Assembly: GCA_029940115.1 (NCBI GenBank) | Contig: JAOZRQ010000101.1 | Location: 1-15,948 of the forward strand | Length of the DNA: 15,948 nt | Source: Desulfobacterales bacterium | GTDB taxonomy: Bacteria; Desulfobacterota; Desulfobacteria; Desulfobacterales; 4be13 | Direction of reading: 5' to 3' | Shown here: positions 1 to 8,900 of the stretch, piece by piece | How the letters are laid out: every line of letters starts with the position of its first letter | Position numbering within the stretch: position 1 is the stretch's first letter | Program-made: the position numbers and the translations under genes | Notes under the pieces: model-generated | The model's database searches: none | What the model was told of the DNA's origin: nothing | The model's input: the letters and a program-made list of their open reading frames with translations, nothing else

Positions 1-2
1 GT

Positions 3-114
3 CGGGCATGCACAATTTGTCCAGTCCCGCAGGGACGACTGAGGATCCATTCCAAGATGAGTCTCCAGACTGTTTGGGGACTCCCCCAACTTATAAATAC
101 GCCCATTCCTGATG
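3..114. repeat. Degenerate copy of a dispersed palindromic repeat (family R1)
   Basis: It has a tip hairpin GTCCC-GCA-GGGAC at about 28-40 and a right arm ending in CCCCCAACTTATAAATACGCCC. That arm closely matches the right arm of the well-preserved palindrome at 10492-10575 (CCCCCAATTTGTGAATGCGCCC). The left arm (GGGCATGCACAATTTG) is only loosely complementary. The right arm overlaps the 3' end of the DUF374 gene and supplies its TAA stop (91-93). The window edge may cut the element. Confidence 0.55.
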
Positions 115-762
115 CATCCGCTTTTCCAAAAACAGTCGTTGACGCTCAAATTCATGCCGGTACTCAACTGCCTCCAGACGGATCATCTCTCCAAACCGCA
201 GAACAACCTTTGCAAATGGCTTTGGCAGCAAAAATCGGTCCCAGCTGTTGAAAACCCATGCCCTGTCCGCGGCAACGTAAAACGGAACAATCACCGCGTC
301 GGTCGCGTGTGCCAATCGAATGGCACCAGCCTTCACTTTGCCTGCCGGTCCTCGGGGGCCGTCAATGATATGAGCCGCAAGCCTGTATTCTTTCAGATGA
401 TCAATCATCCCTTTCAATGCTTCGCCACCGCCCTTTGAAGAGGATCCTCTCACTGGATGCCAGCCAGTTCGCTTGGCAATATCGGCGATGATCTCCCCAT
501 CCCGACTTCTGCTGATCATCAGGCCAGGATGATACGCCTCGTATTTCTTGAAGTGCCGAATGGCGGAAAAGAATTGCTGGTGATAAGCGCAAAGCAGCAC
601 AGTGCCATTCTCTTCCTCATAATACGTCAGCCATTCATGCTCGTTTTCAATCGTGAGACGAAATGTCTGGGAATAGCCTCGAACCAGATGATATAGCAAC
701 GATTGCACAAAGGTGGTGCCGACAAGTTCCTTTATCTTCATTGTCATAGATGTCCATTCCAC
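91..762 (-). CDS. DUF374-type lysophospholipid acyltransferase
   Basis: Probable membrane-associated acyltransferase of the LPLAT superfamily that moves an acyl chain to a lysophospholipid or lipid-A-like acceptor; the exact substrate is unknown. The DUF374 motifs occur in order: a His at 61 (AYHQQFF) in the catalytic-His region, SRSRDG at 84-89, RGSSSKGG at 105-112, DGPRGP at 134-139 and WDRFLLPKPF at 174-183. The length of 223 residues is normal for the family. The open frame begins at a GTG (762) without a good Shine-Dalgarno; ATG codons at 747 and 741 are equally possible. It follows the ATPase/DUF4276 pair on the same strand after an 84-nt gap holding an inverted repeat, so it is probably a separate unit. 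Its TAA stop and last codons lie in a dispersed repeat arm. The family call is strong; a link to the lipid megasynthase is only a guess. Confidence 0.85.
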   Translation of the reverse strand: MEWTSMTMKIKELVGTTFVQSLLYHLVRGYSQTFRLTIENEHEWLTYYEEENGTVLLCAYHQQFFSAIRHFKKYEAYHPGLMISRSRDGEIIADIAKRTGWHPVRGSSSKGGGEALKGMIDHLKEYRLAAHIIDGPRGPAGKVKAGAIRLAHATDAVIVPFYVAADRAWVFNSWDRFLLPKPFAKVVLRFGEMIRLEAVEYRHEFERQRLFLEKRMHQEWAYL

Positions 763-800
763 AAGAAGTTTGTAGAGCTTTCAAGAAAACGTTTGTCGCT

Positions 801-833
801 CCGGAGTACCAAACTTGTAGTTTGGCACTCCGG
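801..833. repeat. Inverted repeat between the DUF4276 and DUF374 genes
   Basis: CCGGAGTACCAAAC and GTTTGGCACTCCGG form a 14-bp stem with one mismatch around a TTGTA loop. It lies 14 nt past the DUF4276 stop in the direction of transcription. No T-run follows, so a REP-like dispersed palindrome is more likely than a strong intrinsic terminator. Confidence 0.7.
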
Positions 834-846
834 ACAATCTCGCACA

Positions 847-1461
847 TCATGGACTTACCCGGTGCTGAGAGTCATCACTCATCTGAACAAGTTCCTGAAC
901 CGCATGGCACAATCTCCGAAATGAGCGGGATCGCTCCTGGGTCAGGTCAATGTCAATCAGGTTTGTAAACCCTGCCTGATCCACAGCCGGGTTGTATTTT
1001 CGTCCGGGAGGCATCTGATGCGTCAGCCATTCCTTCACACCCCGCCTGCCTTCCACGTCTCCCTCGTATCTCAGGTTTGGAGGGAGGCGATCGGCATTGT
1101 TCCGGGCAATGGCTTTCATGCTGGCCAAAAACCATGCCTCATACTCCCGATGAGCGAATACAACGGCCACAGGAGAGCACAGATGTAGGTTCCGAATTTG
1201 TTTTGCCAAATCGGCGGCCTCCCTTGCCGGGCATCCGTCATCCAGATCCAGGAGGATCAGAATGCCTCCGCAATCCTTCCTCTTCTGGGCATGGACAACA
1301 AACTGCGCCAGTTTCTTCTTCAGCTTGTGCAGATTTCCCACCTGTATGGGCCGGGCTGCGGACCAGTACCACAACTGATGCCGATACAGGATCCGACGCA
1401 GGAGCAGGGGAACCGCATCTCTTTCCCCATGGCCTTCCACGATTGGTATGATGCAAGGCAT
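847..1461 (-). CDS. DUF4276 TOPRIM-like partner of the upstream ATPase
   Basis: A 204-residue protein read as a TOPRIM-fold nuclease partner of the AAA ATPase. Visible motifs: IVEGHGE at 7-13 with the acidic residues E9 and E13, then LLDLDDG around 70-76 with D72, D74 and D75, the E...DxD pattern of metal-binding TOPRIM domains, and HREYEAWFL at 104-112, which I associate with DUF4276. The open frame extends 45 codons further upstream, but the real start is the ATG at 1461: it lies 4 nt past the ATPase stop, and GGGGAG, the last two ATPase codons, is its ribosome binding site. This suggests translational coupling and a fixed ratio with the ATPase. TOPRIM activity is inferred from these motifs and the neighbour; the DUF4276 call is good, catalysis untested. 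Confidence 0.82.
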   Translation of the reverse strand: MPCIIPIVEGHGERDAVPLLLRRILYRHQLWYWSAARPIQVGNLHKLKKKLAQFVVHAQKRKDCGGILILLDLDDGCPAREAADLAKQIRNLHLCSPVAVVFAHREYEAWFLASMKAIARNNADRLPPNLRYEGDVEGRRGVKEWLTHQMPPGRKYNPAVDQAGFTNLIDIDLTQERSRSFRRLCHAVQELVQMSDDSQHRVSP

Positions 1462-1465
1462 AAGA

Positions 1466-2656
1466 TTACTCCCCTGTTTCCCGTTGCAGCCCCTCAATCC
1501 GCATGAGCTCGCCAAGGGAAAAAAGATTTTCGGCAATCGCTTCGCGCTGATTTCGCAGAAGAGGACCGGACTTGGTGGCGCCATCTTCTTTTTCAACGAC
1601 CCTCAACGTGTCAGGGGGGAACATGTCAATCATATCAGGGCTATGGGTGGTGACAAGAACTTGGCTACGCAGACCGGCCTCTTGCAGCACATCGCCCAAC
1701 ACGCCTGATCCATCGGGGTGTATGTTCAGTTCCGGTTCCTCAATCGCAAGCAACGGGAGAGGGGGAACTTGGTAAAGGGCCGTCAGGAGCCCCAACATGC
1801 GGAGCGTCCCGTCGGACTCCAGGGCCAGTTCAAAAGAGGGGGGAGACAGTCCTTGTCTCAAAAGGTCATAACGGAGATTGGTGACCAGCCAGGCACCTGC
1901 GGATGTCACCGAATAATCGGCTATTCTGGACACGAGGGCTTTCAAGGCGTTGATCAGGCTTTTGCCTTCCTGCAAATTCTTTTTCTTCAGATGTCTCAAC
2001 ACAGAGCAGAGGTTCCGGCCATCTTCATCCAATGGCCAGATTTCCGCATCCGGCTGGGGCGCTCGCAACCTTTGCGGTGAAATGTTGTAAAATCCCATGC
2101 TGCCGAGGAACTGATAGATACGATTGACATCCGGAACAACGGATCTCAGACCGGAGATCGCCAACAGTCCTTCGGAAACATCAAAGTTCATATCCTCTTG
2201 AAACAGCCGTCCTTTTCTGTTCTTTCCTGTGATCAGCTTTCCATATCTGAATTCAAGGCGTGTCGTGATCGGCTCCTCACCTGATGAGGTTTCCGTTGGG
2301 ATGACGGAGAGTTTTTCCTGTTTGATCAGGGGGCTGTCACCGCCTGTTTCCAAGGTGAAGGCATATTTGCCGGACCAGACAGGACCGGAGAGACACATCT
2401 CTGCGGATATGTTCCCGTCCCGAGCCGGTTGTCGGTAAGAAATGTTGCGCTGACCGCCCCGGGAGCGAATCGCCTCTCTCACACCGCGGGTCAGCGCATC
2501 CCGCACAAAGCGCAGGGCATCTATGATGTTGCTTTTGCCCGCGCCGTTGGGCCCCGCCAGAATGGTGACAGGGCCGAGCGCGATGTCGATGTCATGCAAG
2601 CTGCGATAGTTTCTGACTTGCAAACGGGTGATTGTTGTCCTTTTGATTGCGCTCAT
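1466..2656 (-). CDS. AAA/OLD-type ATPase (AAA_21-like, SMC/ABC class)
   Basis: A 396-residue cytoplasmic ATPase of the RecF/OLD type. Residues 9-28 hold the usual N-terminal strand (LQVRNYRSLHDIDIALG), followed by Walker A GPNGAGKSN at 35-43, Walker B LLAIEEPE at 302-309 with a D-loop-like LNIHP after it, and the switch histidine in TTHSPD at 336-341. No TOPRIM domain follows, unlike full-length OLD proteins; instead a separate TOPRIM-like DUF4276 gene starts 4 nt downstream. The ATG at 2656 is preceded by AGGAAA at a good distance, and a perfect TATAAT lies just upstream. Known relatives work with a nuclease partner in DNA processing or phage defence, where ATP binding controls the partner. 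COG4637-type predicted ATPases are the closest named group I can suggest. Confidence 0.88.
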   Translation of the reverse strand: MSAIKRTTITRLQVRNYRSLHDIDIALGPVTILAGPNGAGKSNIIDALRFVRDALTRGVREAIRSRGGQRNISYRQPARDGNISAEMCLSGPVWSGKYAFTLETGGDSPLIKQEKLSVIPTETSSGEEPITTRLEFRYGKLITGKNRKGRLFQEDMNFDVSEGLLAISGLRSVVPDVNRIYQFLGSMGFYNISPQRLRAPQPDAEIWPLDEDGRNLCSVLRHLKKKNLQEGKSLINALKALVSRIADYSVTSAGAWLVTNLRYDLLRQGLSPPSFELALESDGTLRMLGLLTALYQVPPLPLLAIEEPELNIHPDGSGVLGDVLQEAGLRSQVLVTTHSPDMIDMFPPDTLRVVEKEDGATKSGPLLRNQREAIAENLFSLGELMRIEGLQRETGE

Positions 2657-2677
2657 TTTTGCGGTTTCCTTTTTCTG

Positions 2678-2683
2678 ATTATA
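2678..2683 (-). promoter_or_regulatory. -10 box of a putative promoter for the ATPase/DUF4276 pair
   Basis: On the minus strand this reads TATAAT, 22 nt upstream of the ATPase ATG, with the AGGAAA ribosome binding site between. No good -35 box lies 16-18 nt upstream, so the site is weak or activator-dependent, or a chance match. Confidence 0.4.
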
Positions 2684-2758
2684 ACGGATTTAGGGGAGCG
2701 TCATGCATGTGCATGTGAAATGGGCACATCCGGGTTCGGACCCGCATCCGTGTCCCTG

Positions 2759-2911
2759 CCCCATGTCGGGCAAGGCAGGCTCCCCGAAAGTGCCGAATTC
2801 TTCCTCATTCATCTGTCACTCCAATACAAGTGGAAACTTAGGACTTGTGCCCTGCCGTCCCCATGTCGGGCAAGGGAATTCCTAAGTTCACTTATGATGG
2901 TCACTCCAATA
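2759..2911. repeat. Palindrome and direct repeats at the 3' end of the megasynthase gene
   Basis: Three repeats overlap here. CCCCATGTCGGGCAAGG occurs at 2759-2775 and again exactly 100 nt later at 2859-2875. GTCACTCCAATA occurs at 2815-2826 and 2900-2911; the second copy contains the TGA stop (2901-2903) and the last two codons of the megasynthase. An inverted repeat pairs AAACTTAGGA (2834-2843) and the AAGTG before it with TCCTAAGTTCACTT (2880-2893). It could end megasynthase transcription, but no T-run follows on that strand, so a dispersed repeat is more likely. No gene is seen in 2684-2900. Confidence 0.65.
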
Positions 2912-5900
2912 ATCTCAACCCGAAATCCTTCATCTCATAAATGAAAAGCCCATCCACTTTTAGATATCCGTTTGCGAATATCATGGGAATCGGCTCTTCG
3001 CAAACCTCGGTGACCACCGCGTCCACTTCCACCCGTCTGTTCTTTTGGATGACCTGGCCCCGATAGATCCATTGATGGGGTCTATTGGTTACCATTTCAA
3101 ACCTGCACCGATCTGTCAAGTCTTTCCAGCGGTCCATGGCCACAAACTTCATCAGTTGCAGAAAGGATTCGATGCCGAGTGACCCGGGGCAGACCGGGTC
3201 TTGATAAAAATGCGCCTTGAAAAACCACTCATCCGGGTCAACGATCTTCACGCCCCGGATAAACCCGAGCCCATGAGGCCCGCCGTCGGGCACATATATT
3301 TCGATCTCGTCAATCATGCGGAGGGCCTTTGCCGGCATGGTTAGGCCCAATTTCATGTCCGTCTCCAAGTCATCCGGGAAGAGCGGGGCCTCATCTTTGA
3401 ACCGGTGAGAACGACTCCTCGCGAGGTCGTCTGGAGAGGGAGTGCATGCCTTCTCCCTTGCTCCCCGGATGCCCACCTGCTGTGCCAGGGCCGCTTTGCT
3501 GAAAAAGCCGAAATAGGTGTTTCCCTCATAGATCATTTCGCCGGCCTGCAACACCTGCATGTCGAAGTTCTCGATGATCATGCCGCCAGATTCGGACACT
3601 TGGGTCAGACGGGAGCGCATGGTGAGGGTTGCGCTCTCCGGCTGAATGTTCCGGTGGAGAACCGCCTGACCGCCGAGATTCCTGAATTTCAGATCATCCT
3701 CGCTTCTGAGGGCCGAACCGACAAACGCCGCAAGCCACCCGCAGGGCTGAAGGGCAATTTCAAGTAGCACACAGAAGGGCATGGCTCCGCTCCGATCAGC
3801 CCGGAAATACCATTCATCAGCCGGCATGTCATACTCGGCTTCGATCCATCCGTCCGGCTTCAGCACCCAAGGGGCCGGCTCAATGGATGTCACCCGGTCC
3901 ATAAAGGCATACGGAGGCCTCGGCAGCCTGGCAATCTTCCTCTTTTGGTCAAACACCTTGTACGGCTCGCCAAACGCCTCGGAAGGCTTTCCAATGGCAA
4001 ATGCCAATATTCTCTCCCGGTCAAAAAGAGGCACTACCTCTCGCCCCTTGCCCCTCGCCCCTTGCCGGACTGCCCCTCGCCCCTCGCCCCTCGCCCCTTG
4101 CCGGACTGCCCCTCGCCCCTCGCCTCTCGCCCCTTGCCGGACTGCTACCCCTCGCCCCTTGCCCCTTGCCCCTTGCCGGATTGCCCCTCGCCCCTCGCCT
4201 CTCACCCCTTGCCAAAATGCCTCAACTTCATCACGGGTGAGTCCCGTCATCTTCATGGACATCTCTTTGAACCTCACAATTTTATGCCCATCCCCGTACA
4301 TCAGGGCATCCGCGATCACATACGGCTCCGGCGAATATCCGACTTCGCTGATCTCCACTTCGTAGAGCACCTGCTTCGTGGCTGGTGTGACCGGCCCCCG
4401 GCATTTCAACACGCTCTCCACGCCGATCACCGGTTCGCAACAGACGCCCGGCTTCTCTGTGACCCATCCCATGCGGAAGAGAAGCACCCGGAGCGTATGC
4501 GCGCAACATTCATACATCAGGGTCCCGGGCATCACCATGTCATCCATGAAATGGCAGGTGAGGAACCAGTCATTCGGGTGGATGTCCGCCTCCCCCCGGA
4601 TGATGCCGAGTCCGTACCGTCCCCCCTCGGGATCGAGAAGGGGAACCCGGTGGATCAGCTTCATCCGTCCGCTCGGAAGCCAGAGGGATTCGGCAAGGGG
4701 AACTCCGTCAAAGAGATCGCCGAAACATCCGGCAAGATCGCCGTGCCTGAGCGATTCAATCGCTTCGTCGTCGTAGCTCTCGGCATAAAGCGGGACGAGT
4801 TCGGTGAACTCGCTTCTGCCCGGTACCAGTTGGGTATCCTCCGGGATCAAGATGATGCCGCCGGAGTGTCTTGTCTCCTCTTCGGTAAAGAATCCCGCAC
4901 ATCCGTCTCGCATGGTGATGAGATGCTCATCTCCGATAAATCCCTCAAACCGGAAGAAAAAGAGATGGACCTCCCCTTGTCGGACGAACTTCTCTATCTC
5001 AATTTCATAACGGATCACATCCCCCGGGCGAGGGAGTCCCCGGTGAAATTTCACAGTGGCGTCAAGGAGCCGATACGCCCTTTTCCCTTTTACCGCGAGG
5101 TCTATGCCGAGGTAGGAGCAGAGGAAGAGATCCGCTTGACCCGCTTCCACCGATATGCAGACCGGGGCACGGTCTCCGTCCAGATACCATGCCCCGGGAA
5201 GGACATCATGCGCCGTGACCACCCGCCCCGAGCCCAAAGACCCTTTCCCCCCCTCCACAGAGATGATCCGGTCCACCAGCATCAGCGGTTCATCCGGCAG
5301 ACGCACCCTCACATTGTAGGTGTCAACCACCGCAAACGCTGGCCCAAGCACCTTGCCCAAGGAACCGATGGCGAACTCCATGCACATCTCTCGATCAAAG
5401 GCGAGGGGCGATAGGCTATGGGCGATAGGATCGCCCTTCATTTCCGAAATCTGATGATCAGAATCCCTCGCCGCTCGCCGCTCGCCCATCGCCCCAATCA
5501 ACTGCGTCTGAAACGCGAATGTTTTGCCGAAGTTTTGGGTCAGTTCGCTTGAGAAGTCGAGGAACATCCGATGTGCGTCCGATGTCGCTTCCATGGCTTT
5601 CGTCGCCGGTTCGATCAGTCCAGAAAACGGGGAGAAGGTCGGTTGGAGGTTGGAGGTTGGAGATTGTCCGTTGTCCGTTGCCCGTTGCCCATTGTGGATG
5701 GTGGGTTGCCCGTGCCCCCCTGCCCGTTGCCCGTTGCCCGTTGTGGATGGTGGGTTGCCCGTTGCCCGTTGCCCATTGTGGATGGTGGGTTGCCCGTTGC
5801 CCGTTGTGGATTGTGGATTGTCCGTTGCCCGTTGCCCATTGTGGATTGTGGGTTGTCCGTTGCCCGTTGCCCCCCAGCCCCTGACCCCTAACCCCCGACC

Positions 5901-8900
5901 CCTAACCCCGCCAATAGGTATGGTGATCTCCTTCTTGGATGCCGCTTTCTGCGGTGCGATGAGTGTCGGCGGGTATGCGTCATCTCCGTATAAGGGGTCC
6001 AGATTAACCGGAACCCTCTCGGCACTCAGGTCGCCCAAGAATTTCAGAATGGTCAGGTAGTCATCCTCGCCCCGGACATCTGCGGAGACGGCAAGATGGG
6101 GCGTTTGATGGAGTATTCTCCTGATCATTCGGGTGCAAGAGGCCTGAGGGCCCATCTCAAGAAAGATTCTCACGCCGTCTGCATAAGCCTGCTGGATGGT
6201 CGCGGTAAAATCAAATCCGGAAACCGCCTGCTGGAGAATGGAGGATGCCGCGTTCTCACTGGTCAATTCGTAGGAACGTCCCATGGCACAGCTATAAAAG
6301 CGGATCCGAGGTATCGGCGTGGTGGGGAAGATGTGCAGGGCCTTATACGCATCTGCAACCGGCAAGGCCGCGTCGCAATGAACCGTGACCACGCCTTCGA
6401 GGAAAACCGCCTCGCACCCGAGGGCCTTGATGACCCCTTGAACCTGATCTTCTCTGCCTCCGATGACGCATTCCTCCGGCGTGTTGACGATGAGCAGGCG
6501 GGCGAAAGGCCTTTTTTCGATGACTTTTCGTACCTCATCCCCGGGACGGTTCACCACCGCGACTCGCCAGCCCACCGCCTCATCCACCGGGATGTCCCAA
6601 GCGTTTCGGGCCGCATGGCAGGGCCCGGCCAGCTCGGTGCTGAACAGGTTGGTCTCGAGCATTCTTTTGAGCATCTCCCCTCGTTCAGGCCACGCGCCGG
6701 TGGCGAAAAGCCCGGCGGATTCACCGAGACTGTAGCCAATCACCGCATCCGGTTCGACGAGAAATCGCCGGACCAGCCGGGTCATCATGCCCCCATGAAC
6801 CACCTGTCCGAAGATCATGTGCAACGGATCCGAGACGATCTTTTCATGCGCGTCCTGTTCCCACCCCGGCTCCCATGAGGATCTCCAAGGGACATAACAC
6901 TCGGGAATCATCTGGGTTTTCAGCCGGGAGGTTTCCGCATCCATCTCGCGGAGGACTTCAGGCCAATACACCCCGACCCCTCTGCCCATGCCCACATAAT
7001 GGTTGCCGGATCCAGGAAATACAAACGCGATTTCACCGGATCCGCCGAATGGATGCGGGGAATGGCTGACCCCTCCCTGGCCCCCCTCGGAGGGGGGTTT
7101 GCCTTTGACGGAGGAGAGGTCGGCCATTCTTCTATGGGTGTCGGATGAAACCGCATTCATAGCCTCCGAGATTCGTGTCTGAAGTCGGGAGATATCCCCT
7201 GCGACGATGGAGACCGCATATTTTCTGCGATGACCGGTCCGGTTTTTCAAGTGCCATTCCCGGGCAACAAGGTCAATCGGCCTCTCGGGATCTGTGGTCA
7301 GGGGCGTTGTCCTGACTGCATCGCAGAATTCCCGGGCAACAAGGTCAATCGGCCTCTCGGGATCGGCGATTGAGGCTTGAAGCGTTTCCAAGCCCTTTAG
7401 AAGATCGGCTTTGGTATCCCCTTCGATGACGAACAGTCCAAAGGGGGGGAATCCCAATGGTCGCCTTCTCTCCCTTTCCACGCGTTCTGGGATCTGTTCA
7501 ACAGAGGGGTAGTCAACGCCTTCGAGTATCACATGCGAGCAGTTTTCGTCTGTCGTCATGCTTCCCACACAGGCTCGTCTGGGGCCCTCCTCTTGGTCCC
7601 TGAACCAGAACTGGGCATACGCGGGAAGGTGGCAAAGGGGCAAGGGGCAAGGGGCAAGGGGCAAGGGGGATGCAGGCGGGACGATCTCGTGGTAGAGACA
7701 CAGCGCGGTTTTCACCACAGCCGCGAGTCCTGCTGATGCTCCGGTGTGGCCAATGATCGGTTTGAGAGTGCCGATGGCGCGAAACGCTTCCGATTCCTCG
7801 GCACCTTCCCCCTTCTGTTCCGCCACATCCGGCAGGTCGGATTTGGCAATTTGATCCGAGTGATCTGTTTTGCTACGGAAAAATTCCCGAAGCGCGTCTG
7901 ATTCGGTCCGATCCTCCAGCGGATCCCCGCTCCCGTTGATTTCCACATAGCTGACAGACTCGGAGGGGAGCTCCGCATCCCGGAACGCCCGATCCAGCGA
8001 AAGGATGCAGGCTTCTGTTCCGCTTCCGGATGCCTTTCCGATTCCCTTGACCACCGCATATATTCTGTCCCCGCCCTGTACGGCATCATCCAGCCGTTTG
8101 AGGACCAGCGCGGCGGCTCCCTCCCCGGGCAGGGTGCCGTCTGCGGATGGATCCAAGGGGTGGACGGTTTTCGTTTTCGAGAATGCCCTGCTGTAGCTCG
8201 TGGTGATGACATTCCGGATGTCTCCGGCAAGGTCCACCGCGGCCACAAGAATGGCGTCCGTCTCATGCTGCTGAAGGGATCTCACGCCGATTTCAAGCGC
8301 GCTGATCCCGGAGGCCGACTCAGCCGAGACCACAAAGCTCGGGCCGCCGAAACGGAATTCCCTCGCGATCCGGCTGGCCACGATGCCGCCGAGCGCGCCT
8401 ACGGTCCGCGCCGGGGTCAGCGGAGGGCCGCATGCGTCTCTCAGGGACTCGAGCCGGATGGCTGCCTGCCCATCATCCAGGCCGAATTCTGTCCGCCATG
8501 TCTGAACATCATTGTAAAGGTTCCATCGCAGATGAAAGTTCGTCGCCTCAAAATCAAATTCGATGCCGATGATGACACCCATGCGCGGGCGTTCTTTTCT
8601 AAGCGGAAGCCCCGCGTCCTGCATCGCCTGTGCCGATACTTTCAGCATCAGCAACTGTTGGGGAAGGATATCCGGGATCTCATTCGGCGGGATATGAAAT
8701 TCTCCGATGCACACGGAAATATCCTTCATATAGCCGCCATAGACACCCGCTCCGCTGAGGTAGTGATCCGCAATGTCATCAGCCCCTTTCCACCGGGTCG
8801 CCGGCCGCTTTCTGATGGCAGACTCCCCTCTGAAAACCGTCTCCTGAAAATCCCTCAAGGATTTCAACTCACCGAAAACCGCATCCATGCCGACGATGGC

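Noticed and set aside
847..1596. Longer DUF4276 protein starting at 1596
   Set aside because: The extra 45 codons overlap the ATPase gene and lack family resemblance, while the ATG at 1461 has a ribosome binding site and the conserved IVEGHGE start.
3945..5414. 489-codon + strand open frame antisense to the megasynthase
   Set aside because: It is a shadow of the DH-coding strand, without a family match, and includes the heptamer array read antisense (PLAPRPLPDCPS).
5900..6000. A hidden acyl carrier protein in the AT-DH linker of the megasynthase
   Set aside because: No DSL/DSI phosphopantetheine attachment motif is present; the linker is low-complexity repeat.
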